A DNA stretch of 64,000 nt from assembly GCA_019638675.1 (NCBI GenBank), contig JAHBTE010000001.1, positions 1,644,605-1,708,604 on the forward strand. Reading direction: 5' to 3'. The notes under the pieces were generated by a model that was not told the origin of the DNA, did no database searches, and saw nothing but the letters and a program-made list of their open reading frames with translations. Source of the DNA: Fimbriimonadaceae bacterium. Its GTDB lineage: Bacteria > Armatimonadota > Fimbriimonadia > Fimbriimonadales > Fimbriimonadaceae. Every line of letters begins with the position of its first letter. The first letter of the stretch is position 1. The translations under genes were made by a program, and so were the position numbers. Below are positions 26,777 through 35,370 of the stretch, in pieces.

Positions 26777-27928
26777 CTAAGAACCAACCGTCTTGCTAGC
26801 GGTTCCTAAGACAGCATCCATCCGATCCGCCGCGTCTCTTTGGAGAGTTGGCATAACGTGAGCATACGTATTGAGCGTGAGGCCAATCTGAGAGTGCCCG
26901 AGGATCTCCATAATAGTTCTCGCATCTGTACCTTGTGCTAAGAGCAACGTTGCGCAAGTATGGCGTAAATCGTGGAACCTGAGCTTTGGAAGATCGTTCT
27001 CCTTAAGGATTTTTGCTAGTGTTCGTCTCACGTTACGAATCTCAGCGGGAGTGCCAACGCTTGACGTAAAAACGAAGTCGCCTTCCTGCCAAAGATCAGA
27101 ATTGAAGATTCTCATTTCGAGTTGCTTAACACGGTGACGGCGGAGAGAATCTATTGCGAAGGCAGGGAGAGGGATTGTTCGCCTGGCCCTGGCTGTTTTT
27201 GGCTCAACGAGCTTGATTCCTCCACCAATTCGGCTGAGTTGGTACTTCACTCTCAAAGTTCCGGCTTCCAGGTCAATGTCTGACCACCTGAGACCGAGAG
27301 CTTCGCTGATCCGCAAACCTACGGCAATCGCAACCGTGAAAAGAGCTTCGTGTTTCGTATTGCTTACGGCTGTTATGAGTTTTCTAGCTTGTTCAGGTGT
27401 CAGGTATTCAAATTCAAATGTTTGCTTATTGGGAGTCGTTACCAGGGTAGCCGGATTGCGAACGATAAGTTCCCACTTCATAGCTTGATTGAGAGCGGCT
27501 CTTAGAACTCTCCGCAGGTGTTCCACTGAGATTCCTGTTTCTGCTTTGGCATTGAGAAAACTTTGAATCACTTGTGGGGTGAGTTTTTCGAGAGTGTACG
27601 TTCCGAGCCCTGGGATCAGATGGTTTCGGATGATCTGCTCATAACTTCGGTAGGTTGTATCTCGGACCTTTTGCTTGGCTACGTCGTTTAGCCAGTGATT
27701 GAGGAACTGAGCAACCGATTGCGAGCGAGTATTGACCGTAACTCCTTGGTCGTGCTTTCGCTGGAGTTCTGTTAGCTTCTTTCTGACCTCTGCTTTCGTT
27801 GTACCGTAGACAACCTTTCGCAATCTTCTGTGGTTGACCGTATCGTAGCCGAGGCTGATTTTAGCTACCCACCTGCCGTCTGCTCGCTGGAAAATCGAGC
27901 CTTCGCCGTTGCTTCTCTTATCTGCCAT
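26777..27928 (-). CDS. int: Tyrosine recombinase/integrase of the element
   Basis: The 383-residue product has an AP2-like arm-binding N-terminus (GEGSIFQRADGRWVAKISLGYD), a SAM-like core-binding domain (about 65-160, WLNDVAKQKVRDTTYRSYEQII) and a catalytic domain with all key residues: Arg in VGLRISEALGL, Lys in the beta-hairpin region, HDLRHT (His and Arg), LGH and Tyr in NTYAHV. It catalyses site-specific integration and excision, here presumably at the tRNA-Lys 3' end. It overlaps the upstream zinc-finger gene by 11 bp, so both are probably expressed together. It lies about 7 kb from the right end, not adjacent to att. Confidence 0.93.
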   Translation of the reverse strand: MADKRSNGEGSIFQRADGRWVAKISLGYDTVNHRRLRKVVYGTTKAEVRKKLTELQRKHDQGVTVNTRSQSVAQFLNHWLNDVAKQKVRDTTYRSYEQIIRNHLIPGLGTYTLEKLTPQVIQSFLNAKAETGISVEHLRRVLRAALNQAMKWELIVRNPATLVTTPNKQTFEFEYLTPEQARKLITAVSNTKHEALFTVAIAVGLRISEALGLRWSDIDLEAGTLRVKYQLSRIGGGIKLVEPKTARARRTIPLPAFAIDSLRRHRVKQLEMRIFNSDLWQEGDFVFTSSVGTPAEIRNVRRTLAKILKENDLPKLRFHDLRHTCATLLLAQGTDARTIMEILGHSQIGLTLNTYAHVMPTLQRDAADRMDAVLGTASKTVGS

Positions 27929-29012
27929 TCTCTTTTTCCTTTTTTGATCGCCTGAAAGCTTTCATCTTGCACTTGTCGGAGCAAAACTTCTTTGCCGAAT
28001 TTTCTGCTTTGAAGTGAGTTCCACAGACCGGGCACCGATTGATCGGATCTGGCATGCCGATCACTTCGTTCAGGAATTGCAAATACATTGCACCTAGCAA
28101 ACTTTCGGGTGTTAGTCTAATGTGAGCACCCTTCTTAAACTCAAAATCTGGATAACAAACTGTCCTAATTGTTTCAATAAGATGATAATGCAGAGTGTTT
28201 TGAGAGACGACTTGCATATGCTCCTTGAAACTCTGATCTTGATCCTTTGCCTCTTCACGGGCACGCGTTTGATCATCCATTTTGCCAATGTCTTTGCGAG
28301 GATAGTCAAATTCGTCTGAGAGGAAATTTGATCTGGCTATCTCCTTAATATAGTTATCACCATGTATAAACGAGATTCCAGTATCATAGTATGCAATTGG
28401 TGGCACAGTCGATTCCAGAGAAAAGGAATTGGATTGTATTTGATCCCAAAGTCTTAGCAATAAATCCATTTTGTGAGCCTCTGCAATCCAATCAGCAATG
28501 TACTCGCCTGCAAAACCTTCTCTATTAGAAACGAAGCCGAGCGTGTTTACTCCTAAAAATCCGAAGCGGGAAGCAAACTGCAACACCCCCTTTTGAGTAC
28601 GTGGCATGGCAGCAAAGTCTCTGTAAAGGCCCGGAAAATCCTCGATGTGTAAATCAAAGCAACCGGTCGGTTTTCCATCGCCTTCAATAACGTCATCAAA
28701 GAAATCAAAATTGACTGCTTTGATTGCAGCAGTATAAGGATAGTCCTCCTCTGATCCGCTTTCAAACACATCGTCTTCTTCTGAAATATCCGCCAAATAA
28801 CTTGTATTGAGATCATCACCAGGGAATGATTCTACGTATAACCTCCAGCCAAATTTGCCCAATTGTTTTCTACGTATTGAGTAGTAGTACTCACCCGGAT
28901 CGGTGACCAATTCATAGCCGTCCCTATTGATCCACCACTGAAAACGACCCACCTTGGGCCAAATCGGGTTCAGATCAATCGTTACGATATCGTTACGCTT
29001 ATTATGTTTCAA
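27918..29012 (-). CDS. Zinc-finger protein co-encoded with integrase
   Basis: The 364-residue product ends in a zinc ribbon, CPVCGTHFKAENSAKKFCSDKCKMKAFRRSKK, the type seen at the C-terminus of CGNR-like and other small DNA-binding proteins. The first 320 residues are mixed and acidic, with no domain I recognise. The gene overlaps the integrase start by 11 bp and is divergent from the excisionase-like gene at 29060. That placement suggests a role in control or execution of recombination, but nothing in the sequence proves it. Start is ATG 29012. Confidence 0.6.
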   Translation of the reverse strand: MKHNKRNDIVTIDLNPIWPKVGRFQWWINRDGYELVTDPGEYYYSIRRKQLGKFGWRLYVESFPGDDLNTSYLADISEEDDVFESGSEEDYPYTAAIKAVNFDFFDDVIEGDGKPTGCFDLHIEDFPGLYRDFAAMPRTQKGVLQFASRFGFLGVNTLGFVSNREGFAGEYIADWIAEAHKMDLLLRLWDQIQSNSFSLESTVPPIAYYDTGISFIHGDNYIKEIARSNFLSDEFDYPRKDIGKMDDQTRAREEAKDQDQSFKEHMQVVSQNTLHYHLIETIRTVCYPDFEFKKGAHIRLTPESLLGAMYLQFLNEVIGMPDPINRCPVCGTHFKAENSAKKFCSDKCKMKAFRRSKKEKENGR

Positions 29013-29059
29013 GTTTCTCTACCGTCACGTATAATACCGTAAGGAGTCATCCGCAATCT

Positions 29060-29263
29060 ATGGAAAAGGCATTTTACAGAATTAACGAAGTTGCAGAGAT
29101 CATTGGGCTCGGCAAGTCACTCACATATAAGCTCGTCTCTGAAGGACATATTCCCAGTGTGTACCTCGCAGGTAGTCGGGCTCGGCGAATCCATAAAACT
29201 GCGTTGGAGAACTGGATCAAGTCGCAATCGAACTTAACCGGCGAAGGGGACGGTAATTCTTAA
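29060..29263 (+). CDS. Excisionase-like MerR/HTH_17 DNA-binding protein
   Basis: The 67-residue product is a helix-turn-helix domain of the excisionase/HTH_17 kind: YRINEVAEIIGLGKSLTYKLVSEGHIPSVYLAGSRARRI, with the usual final helix (ALENWI). These proteins bend att DNA during excision or act as regulators. It is divergent from the zinc-finger-integrase pair with only 47 bp between starts, so it could also repress them. The next gene starts 6 bp after its stop. Confidence 0.8.
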   Translation: MEKAFYRINEVAEIIGLGKSLTYKLVSEGHIPSVYLAGSRARRIHKTALENWIKSQSNLTGEGDGNS

Positions 29264-29269
29264 CTGCCT

Positions 29270-30043
29270 TTGGAAGAGCAACTTCGCCGAGCTTGGCTTG
29301 AAGCACAGATCAGTAACGATCCGAATTCATTAAGCCAGAGATACAAGGCAGTTCCTCAGGCGTTGATCGAGCCTGTACTCACATATCTTTGCTTTGACAT
29401 GCCGCCAGTTGGGGAAGACGACTCTTATCTTGATTTTAAGTGGCTATTTGGACTTGGCAGAAAGCTGCAGTCGAGAGTTTCCAGCCCAAAGTCACTGGCA
29501 GTCTATAACCCTCAGACCTTCTCTTTAGTCGAATTCATTCGAGACGGACTAGAAGCTCTTGGCTACATTGATCTCCTTTGTAATTCAGAGAGTCGAATCG
29601 ATTGGTATGAGCCCTGCGATGTTTGGGATTACTGGATCACAACCCTTAGTAAGATTAAGTTTAACGACGCAGACGACTACTTTTCGGCGGCAGAAAGGCG
29701 AGCAAGGGAAGATAAAGGCAACCTAGAGATCAACGTGGATCATCAACGCATTGACAACCCTGAAATGCGAGAAAAAATGCAGCTCCTGTTGAAGGTGGCT
29801 ATTTACTTAAGCCAACTCACGGGAAGCACAACTTTTGCTTTTCCTACAGAGCGCATCGGCAGAATGTTTGACAGCAACCTGAGCCCCGTAGCCCAGCGCA
29901 AACGAGGTTCTCGCTATATTGATATCCTCAAAGAGATCGGGGCACTCGAATGTACGGACTCTCGTTATAGCAAAGACTCGGGGAAAGCTAAGGAGTACCA
30001 GCTTTGCGGTGAAGGAACGATTTGGTATCTCTACCATCCCTAG
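29270..30043 (+). CDS. Winged-helix protein, possible element replication/primase accessory
   Basis: The 257-residue product starts at TTG 29270, 6 bp after the excisionase stop, so the two form an operon. Its C-terminal 90 residues look like a winged helix: LKVAIYLSQLTGSTTFAFPTERIGRMF, then RGSRYIDILKEIGALECTD and a wing with GKAKEY. This kind of wHTH occurs at the end of primase and replication-initiation proteins of phages and plasmids. No polymerase or helicase motif is visible, so a replication role is only suggested. Confidence 0.5.
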   Translation: MEEQLRRAWLEAQISNDPNSLSQRYKAVPQALIEPVLTYLCFDMPPVGEDDSYLDFKWLFGLGRKLQSRVSSPKSLAVYNPQTFSLVEFIRDGLEALGYIDLLCNSESRIDWYEPCDVWDYWITTLSKIKFNDADDYFSAAERRAREDKGNLEINVDHQRIDNPEMREKMQLLLKVAIYLSQLTGSTTFAFPTERIGRMFDSNLSPVAQRKRGSRYIDILKEIGALECTDSRYSKDSGKAKEYQLCGEGTIWYLYHP

Positions 30044-30130
30044 AATCCAGGCAAATCAGTTTTTAGAATATTCTGCGATCTGTCTGTAAGTTTTCCTGTG
30101 AAGTCTTTTGATGTCAATGCGTATTCCTGC

Positions 30131-30187
30131 GATATCATGCGGTGACTGGGATGTCACAGATATCTAGGTTGTCTATGTGACATGTCA
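30131..30187. promoter_or_regulatory. Cluster of palindromes upstream of mazG-like gene
   Basis: GATATC occurs at 30131-30136 and 30159-30164, enclosing the inverted repeat GTGAC (30142-30146) / GTCAC (30153-30157). A perfect palindrome TGACATGTCA lies at 30178-30187. The four GTGAC/GTCA half-sites within 46 bp suggest an operator or, less likely, an origin. It precedes the MazG-like start by 55 bp. Confidence 0.4.
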
Positions 30188-30241
30188 ATGTACAGCACAG
30201 TATTGCTTCCTTAAAGAAAAATATTCTGTCAAACTTGAGGC

Positions 30242-30598
30242 ATGGAAACGGCAAATAGTTTGGAGGTGCTAACTCGGCGGATTTCTGAGTTTGTCGAAGC
30301 TCGCGATTGGAGCAAGTTCCACAACCCAAAAGATCTGGCTATTTCTCTGTCGCTTGAAGCAAACGAAGTATTAGAGCTCATGCAGTGGAAAAATGGTGAT
30401 GAGTTATTGATCCATTTAGAATCAGAAAACGTTGAGTTAGGAAAGGAACTTTCTGATGTCCTTTACTGGACGTTACTTCTAGCTCATTCACAAGGGATTG
30501 ACCTAGCAACCGCTTTTGAGTTGAAAATGCAGGAAAATGAGGAGAAATATCCTGTATCGCTGTCCAAAGGCTCCAGCAAGAAATACGATCAACTTTGA
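30242..30598 (+). CDS. MazG-like nucleotide pyrophosphohydrolase
   Basis: The 118-residue product has the MazG-like helical core: LAISLSLEANEVLELMQW with the E-x-x-E metal site (about residues 38-47) and ELGKELSDVLYWTLLLAH with the second E-x-x-D site (about 64-80). These enzymes cleave (d)NTPs to NMP and pyrophosphate. Its 3' end overlaps the convergent DUF2075 gene by 10 bp. The pairing of a nucleotide hydrolase with a nuclease-helicase inside a defence-rich element suggests stress or defence work, though housekeeping of the nucleotide pool is equally possible. Confidence 0.8.
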   Translation: METANSLEVLTRRISEFVEARDWSKFHNPKDLAISLSLEANEVLELMQWKNGDELLIHLESENVELGKELSDVLYWTLLLAHSQGIDLATAFELKMQENEEKYPVSLSKGSSKKYDQL

Positions 30599-32469
30599 AT
30601 ATCCGAGACGAATTTGCGAGAGGAATGCTTTAAATACTCATTTGTTTCTGGGTCAACCGACCAAATGAAGCATCCCTTTTGACCCCTTGTCATTAGTGTC
30701 CGGTATGTGTTTTTAATTACCAAGTCAGCTTTGAAGTTTGCCTCATCTGGCGAGGATCTTAGCAAAGACTTGAAGCCCTTAACTGAGGAGTCAGTTTTGG
30801 CTCGCTTGCTCGCATCGGTGATTATCTTCCCATCCCTAACAATTAAATCGGGTCCGATTAGAACGCCAACAAAATCCAACTCCAGTCCCTGGCAAGTATG
30901 AATACAACCTATTTCGTGAACAGAATTAGGCTTGATCAGCCAAAGGCTTCCGTCATCCTGAAGATTCCATCTCGCAAAGAAGTTGTACTCCGGAAGTACT
31001 ATATCGACAAGTTGCGGTGACTGCTTACTGGGCCACTCCCAGCAATATCCCGCAACCATACGTGACCGATTGTTGAATTCATTTAGAGAAATTATTTTAT
31101 CGCGAAGTTGATTTGGTGTTTCGCATACTAAGAACTCATAGTCGATGCCTTCCAGAGTCGGATTTGCGGTTTCCCGAATCTGCAACGTGTTGTCTATCCA
31201 CGCCATATAGCCGTCAGAGCCATTGCATCTAAACTGCGACTCCAACTGAAGACTTGTTACTGAAGCTCCACACGATTCCGCCCATTTTTGAATCTCAGCT
31301 TTGCTTCCAATATCCTTGAACGTTACACGTTGATCTTCGTCAATGAAAAATACCGAAAACCTCGAAGCTTCGATGATTTCGAGAACCTGATTTATCCCAA
31401 GGTTTTGGAATAGTCCAGACTTTTCGTTGAGCCGGTGAGCTTCGTCGATGATCAAAGAGTCATAAAGGTTTTTCTCAACCTCTCTAAACGCACCGCTACC
31501 AACAAAAAGTTGGCTAATTCTGGACTTCGAAAATGTTCCTGATAACTTGCTTTCGTAGACAGCACGGGGAGCAGCGTTCCTAGTTACGTACTGTGCTATT
31601 TGTCCTCGCTTTGTAAGTTCGACGAGAAGATTGATAGCGACAACGGACTTTCCTGTTCCAGGGCCACCTTCAATAATAAGTACTTGTTTCTTGCCTGTCT
31701 TTGCGATGCTCGCCAAATGTAAAGCCGTTTCATAAACAACCTTCTGATCGTCTATTAGTGTGAACTCAGGGTTCCCGGTCAACATCGCTGCGATTGCTTC
31801 CGAGAGCCCTTTAGATGGCCTGATTCTTCCATTATCAAGTAACTCAAGCGTCCTTCCCGAGTCTCCGTGTTCAACGTGGCTCTTTACGAAGTGTTGGAGC
31901 CTTAATCCATCTGACTTCAAAAATGCTGGTGCACGGTTAGTATATGAAGTATAGAAAGGGTCGTGGATTACATGGCTAGATGTACAGTTATGAAGATATG
32001 CACAAGCTTGCACTTTTATGTTTTCAGTTTGTACTGCCTCATTGAAGTCTTGCAGGACTTGAGCATATGTCCATGCTTGATACGATGGATGACTAGTTTC
32101 ACGCACTGCTCCCCCAACAAAAGTCCGGACTATGCCATCCATAGAAGTAACTTCTGCGTCGGACCATTGTTTCAATTCGATGATTAGCGCATTCAACTGG
32201 TTCTGTTTGTCGACACCCGATAGCAGGATGTCAATCCGGCGACCAGTAGGGGCAAGGCAAAATTCAATTGCTACGCCAGCATCCCCAGGAATGTCTCTGT
32301 CAGCTAGAACGTTGCTCATAGCTTGAAGAGAATTCTTCCAAGAGGCTAGTTCGGATGCTCCGACTGACTTGTTCAGTCTTCGACGGAATTCGGAGTGAAC
32401 AATTTCTTCAATCTGATTGGAAAGAATATCAGAGAGAAATCCCTTTACATTTGACCTATAGACGACCAC
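30589..32469 (-). CDS. DUF2075 helicase-like ATPase with N-terminal nuclease-like region
   Basis: The 626-residue product has a P-loop GGPGTGKS (about residues 265-272), the DUF2075 helicase signs LIIDEAHRL (Walker B), FFIDEDQRVTF, LESQFRCNGSDGYMAW, GCIHTCQGLELDFVGV and NTYRTLMTRGQKG. Before it, GRRIDILLSG followed by LIIELKQWS (about 75-102) has the D-x(n)-E-x-K spacing of a PD-(D/E)XK nuclease. Start is GTG 32469. The gene is tail to tail with, and overlaps, the MazG-like gene. DUF2075 proteins are superfamily 1-like ATPases often found in defence islands. A nucleic-acid target is inferred. Confidence 0.8.
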   Translation of the reverse strand: MVVYRSNVKGFLSDILSNQIEEIVHSEFRRRLNKSVGASELASWKNSLQAMSNVLADRDIPGDAGVAIEFCLAPTGRRIDILLSGVDKQNQLNALIIELKQWSDAEVTSMDGIVRTFVGGAVRETSHPSYQAWTYAQVLQDFNEAVQTENIKVQACAYLHNCTSSHVIHDPFYTSYTNRAPAFLKSDGLRLQHFVKSHVEHGDSGRTLELLDNGRIRPSKGLSEAIAAMLTGNPEFTLIDDQKVVYETALHLASIAKTGKKQVLIIEGGPGTGKSVVAINLLVELTKRGQIAQYVTRNAAPRAVYESKLSGTFSKSRISQLFVGSGAFREVEKNLYDSLIIDEAHRLNEKSGLFQNLGINQVLEIIEASRFSVFFIDEDQRVTFKDIGSKAEIQKWAESCGASVTSLQLESQFRCNGSDGYMAWIDNTLQIRETANPTLEGIDYEFLVCETPNQLRDKIISLNEFNNRSRMVAGYCWEWPSKQSPQLVDIVLPEYNFFARWNLQDDGSLWLIKPNSVHEIGCIHTCQGLELDFVGVLIGPDLIVRDGKIITDASKRAKTDSSVKGFKSLLRSSPDEANFKADLVIKNTYRTLMTRGQKGCFIWSVDPETNEYLKHSSRKFVSDIQS

Positions 32470-33009
32470 TTCTATGCGATTATAGCTTCAGACCAAAGAA
32501 GTCTTCCGAAAATAAGATATGACATCTCCTGGAAGGGTACTTTCACATTAGTTGGTTCTCCCGCTCGCATATCCAGATTTGTGATACTTCGGGGTTAGGG
32601 CAAAAACTCGGTTGAACTCATAGATCGTTTGCTTTCAAAATGGCAAACTTGCCAAGATACAGGATTCTCAAAGTGGATCTGGCAATCATCAGAAAGTGAT
32701 TCCAAAAACGGTTAGATTAGAGATCTCTGACTGCAGTATCAAAATGGTAACGCCAAGCCAAAGTTGGAACTAACTTAGCCGAGCAGACAAAATAGACAAG
32801 TACCACATGCAATACCAGATTTGCCTGATTTAGATAGCTTCAAATGTTAATCTTGATAGATCAATTAACCCCACTTACGCAGCGGGGTTTTAACGGTTAG
32901 AGCAACTTAAAGGGCTTTGCTCACCCTAATAGTAATGGTACTGCAAAAAACAATTTTTTATCTTGTCAAAACTTACACTCCGGTTATAATTGCTTGGGGA
33001 ATTCATGAT
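32470..33009. other. 540 bp intergenic with one terminator-like hairpin
   Basis: Between the divergent DUF2075 and exported-protein genes I see no gene. An inverted repeat AACCCC / GGGGTT followed by TTTT at about 32868-32894 looks like a terminator on the plus strand, for an upstream transcript that I cannot identify. Confidence 0.4.
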
Positions 33010-33687
33010 ATGAATATAAAACCTTCATTAATCGCACTATCGTTACTTACTGCTTGCTCTGTGTTAGCAGAGTCTGGCCAAGACATTTCACTCAGGTCTC
33101 AAATACGAGGGGAGTTAGCTGGCGGCGGCTTTCAGGTACTTTCCAGTGTAGAAAATCGATGGATCGGTGCAGGATTTGGCACTAATAACGGGCCGAACTC
33201 GTTCTTTGCCAATTATGCCGAAAGTCGTGGAAAGCTCTTCTGGCTAATTAATGGCTCGTCTCAATTTAAGGGAGATACATCAGGATTAAACCTATACGTC
33301 GAAAACGAAGTTTTTAGCAATGAGTCAATCGGCATTGCAATGATCTTTGGCTTCGACCATTTTGAGCCTTCGGCAAACGACGCCTACTTGGGAGTAGCAT
33401 TTGCGACGCCTCGAGAGAACGGGGTGTCACTGGGAGCCACGGTTCAATACATTAAAGTTTGGGACTCAGGGTTTGAGGATGGTGATATTGCAACTGACGT
33501 ATCCCTATCTTGGAAGACAATAGATCAGCCAAAACTAATGTTCGATGCTGGTTTGGCATTCAAGTCAGATGTAACTGGCGATGAAAGTTATTTTGTTCGT
33601 GCGTCGTGGACGGCTGACAAGACTAAGTATCGAGTCAAATACAGTCAGGGTGGGAGAATAACTTTTGATGTCTCTCTTAACTTCTAG
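33010..33687 (+). CDS. Exported beta-strand-rich protein, unknown
   Basis: I chose ATG 33010, which gives a signal peptide (MNIKPSLIALSLLTACSVLAES) in a 225-residue product. The rest alternates short strands with many Gly, Ser and aromatic residues (for example WIGAGFGTNNG, GVSLGATVQYIKVWD, YFVRASWTADKTKYRVKYSQGG) and ends FDVSLNF, where a final Phe resembles an outer-membrane beta-barrel signal. It may be a small outer-membrane protein. It overlaps the start of the downstream lipoprotein gene by 20 bp, suggesting translational coupling and a shared function. Confidence 0.6.
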   Translation: MNIKPSLIALSLLTACSVLAESGQDISLRSQIRGELAGGGFQVLSSVENRWIGAGFGTNNGPNSFFANYAESRGKLFWLINGSSQFKGDTSGLNLYVENEVFSNESIGIAMIFGFDHFEPSANDAYLGVAFATPRENGVSLGATVQYIKVWDSGFEDGDIATDVSLSWKTIDQPKLMFDAGLAFKSDVTGDESYFVRASWTADKTKYRVKYSQGGRITFDVSLNF

Positions 33688-34639
33688 AACCGTATTAGGT
33701 TCAGTTGTACTTTGGACAGTGCTGTTGGCAGGTGGATGTTCACCTAGCCAGCAGCCTGGCACTGGAACAACTGTAGCTAGCTCAGATGATGACAAACTCC
33801 CCGGATGTGTGATCACTCAGGAAGCGCAAGACGAGAATCTTGACTACTTAGCTACATTAATGAATGATTACAAAATTAATGTACCGAAACTTCAGTCAGA
33901 GGGAATCGATGGCAAAAACGAGACTATTCAAGTTCATTGGCGAGATCGTGCTGTTAACAATCCAGTATCACTCGAACGAGCACAAGACTGCATCAGTGCA
34001 CTAAATAATTACTTCGAACAATCCAAGATTCTCGTCAAGTTTGAGCTAGCAGATTCAAATTATTTGCCTGACCCGATAAACAAGCGAGAAATCCAAAGTC
34101 TGAAAGATGCTAACAATGTTCGAAAAATGTATGGTAAGAAGCTTGCCCACGAACTTTGGATAATTACAACTGACTTAAGCGCATGGACTGATAACGGTGT
34201 TGCTGGACACTCGATCATGCCTTTCGAACGATCCAATGAAATCGACGGGATTCTCATTGACTCGCGCTATTTAGATACAAAAGGTGAAGCACCTTTTCAT
34301 GAAGGCGAAACTCTCATACATGAGGTTGGACATTGGCTTGGGCTAAACCATCCATGTGGCTCCAGTTGTGACCCCAAGAAGGACAATGACGGAATTTCTG
34401 ATACTCCGATTTGCAAAACGGGCTGCACTAAGGGTCAGCTCTGCGAAGCGCGTGATTCATGCCAGAATCAACCGGGCATTGATCCATGTGAGAACATCGT
34501 CGAGAATGGAGGTGACTGGTGTCGCTCGTCGATGACGGAGGGGCAGAAACTAGTAATTTACGCCACCTTAGCTGGTGGCGGAAAGAGATGCAAAATTAGC
34601 CTTGAAAAAGTTAAGAATTTATTGAATAGCGTTCGGTAA
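33668..34639 (+). CDS. M43 (pappalysin/cytophagalysin)-like lipoprotein metalloprotease
   Basis: The 323-residue product starts at ATG 33668 and has a lipobox LLAGGC. The metzincin motif HEVGHWLGLNH (about 217-227) provides three zinc-binding His and the catalytic Glu. The following Cys-rich stretch (HPCGSSCD, DTPICKTGC, CEARDSC) and WCRSSMTEGQKLVIYATL resemble the M43 pattern NYMxY ... CxxMFTxGQ. The usual Met-turn position reads NIV instead of NYM, so the active-site floor may differ. Prey or substrate is unknown. It is the last gene inside the tRNA-Lys element. Confidence 0.75.
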   Translation: MSLLTSRTVLGSVVLWTVLLAGGCSPSQQPGTGTTVASSDDDKLPGCVITQEAQDENLDYLATLMNDYKINVPKLQSEGIDGKNETIQVHWRDRAVNNPVSLERAQDCISALNNYFEQSKILVKFELADSNYLPDPINKREIQSLKDANNVRKMYGKKLAHELWIITTDLSAWTDNGVAGHSIMPFERSNEIDGILIDSRYLDTKGEAPFHEGETLIHEVGHWLGLNHPCGSSCDPKKDNDGISDTPICKTGCTKGQLCEARDSCQNQPGIDPCENIVENGGDWCRSSMTEGQKLVIYATLAGGGKRCKISLEKVKNLLNSVR

Positions 34640-34800
34640 TCAGGGTCGGTTCTGTATGGGTAAAGTCGAGCGGCAAAGGTTTTCTCGACAGCGGCATTAA
34701 CCCCTACCCAAAAACCTGTAGGGTGATATGGGCGTTCACCAAGTTGCTCGTATACGAACCCTATAGGCATGTGGCAATGGCCCTCTCGAATGTTGAAATT

Positions 34801-34821
34801 ATGTACCCACCCGTGTACCCA
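34801..34821 (+). repeat. Paired direct repeat TGTACCCA, period 12 (putative arm sites, right end)
   Basis: TGTACCCA occurs at 34802-34809 and 34814-34821, with the same unit, period and orientation as at 6535-6555. It lies about 105 bp inside the right attachment repeat. Confidence 0.55.
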
Positions 34822-34926
34822 GATGGGCGATATTTGAGAGTTTAAAGAAATACTCAGTGGAAAAATGGCCAAGGAGTTAGGTTCAAAATGGCACAATATG
34901 TCATGCTGCGGAACATCCCAATTGCA

Positions 34927-34975
34927 ACTCTTAATCAGCGGGTCACAGGTTCGAGCCCTGTACGGCCTACCACGA
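34927..34975 (+). repeat. Right attachment repeat: tRNA-Lys 3' half (attR)
   Basis: This is identical over 49 bp to the tRNA-Lys gene from the anticodon loop through CCA plus CGA. It lacks the 5' half, so it is not a functional tRNA. Confidence 0.9.
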
Positions 34976-34990
34976 TTTTGAACCGAAAAT

Positions 34991-35025
34991 GCCCGGTCAC
35001 CTGAGTTGGTTGACCGGGTATTTTC
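34991..35025 (+). terminator. Rho-independent terminator after attR
   Basis: Perfect 8-bp arms CCCGGTCA / TGACCGGG with a T-rich tail. It is probably the original tRNA-Lys terminator, or that of a second element, displaced by insertion. Confidence 0.75.
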
Positions 35026-35030
35026 TATTT

Positions 35031-35054
35031 AGTACCCTCGCTGGTACCCTTTCG
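35031..35054 (+). repeat. Third GTACCC pair, period 12, outside attR
   Basis: GTACCC occurs at 35032-35037 and 35044-35049, again 12 bp apart. The order repeat, terminator, GTACCC pair is the same as at the left end of the element. Confidence 0.45.
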
Positions 35055-35235
35055 CTTATCTGACCAAGTGAATCAGGTGCGCATTGCCGGACGTATTCTT
35101 TAACAAAAAGATTTTTTGAACTGTCGTGTATTAAACAACTGGGAGATATTTTGGTTGCGAAACCAAGTTTTATTTTTAGGAAATGGTACTGCGATCTGTT
35201 GCTGGTGTGGTGGGTGTCCCTTGGAGTGAACATCT

Positions 35236-35328
35236 ATGAGAGTTGCGATGAGCACAAGAGCCAACGTTGATCTTAATCCGGAGCATATAGAAGCAATCGA
35301 CTTAATTGTAAGTAGCGAAAGTACTTGA
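35236..35328 (+). pseudogene. Ribbon-helix-helix N-terminal fragment
   Basis: A 30-codon frame (ATG 35236 to TGA) encodes TRANVDLNPEHIEAIDLIVSS, which resembles the strand and first helix of CopG/ParD-type antitoxins but stops before the second helix. It is probably a truncated antitoxin-like gene. The rest of 34976-35370 has no gene I can support. Confidence 0.35.
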
Positions 35329-35370
35329 ACTCATCGCGTTTTAGCTCAATGAATAATATATACTGGCAAT

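Noticed and set aside
26545-26799. Opposing small frames between NTPase and integrase genes
   Set aside because: Neither has a recognisable domain or ribosome binding site; one runs into the integrase end.
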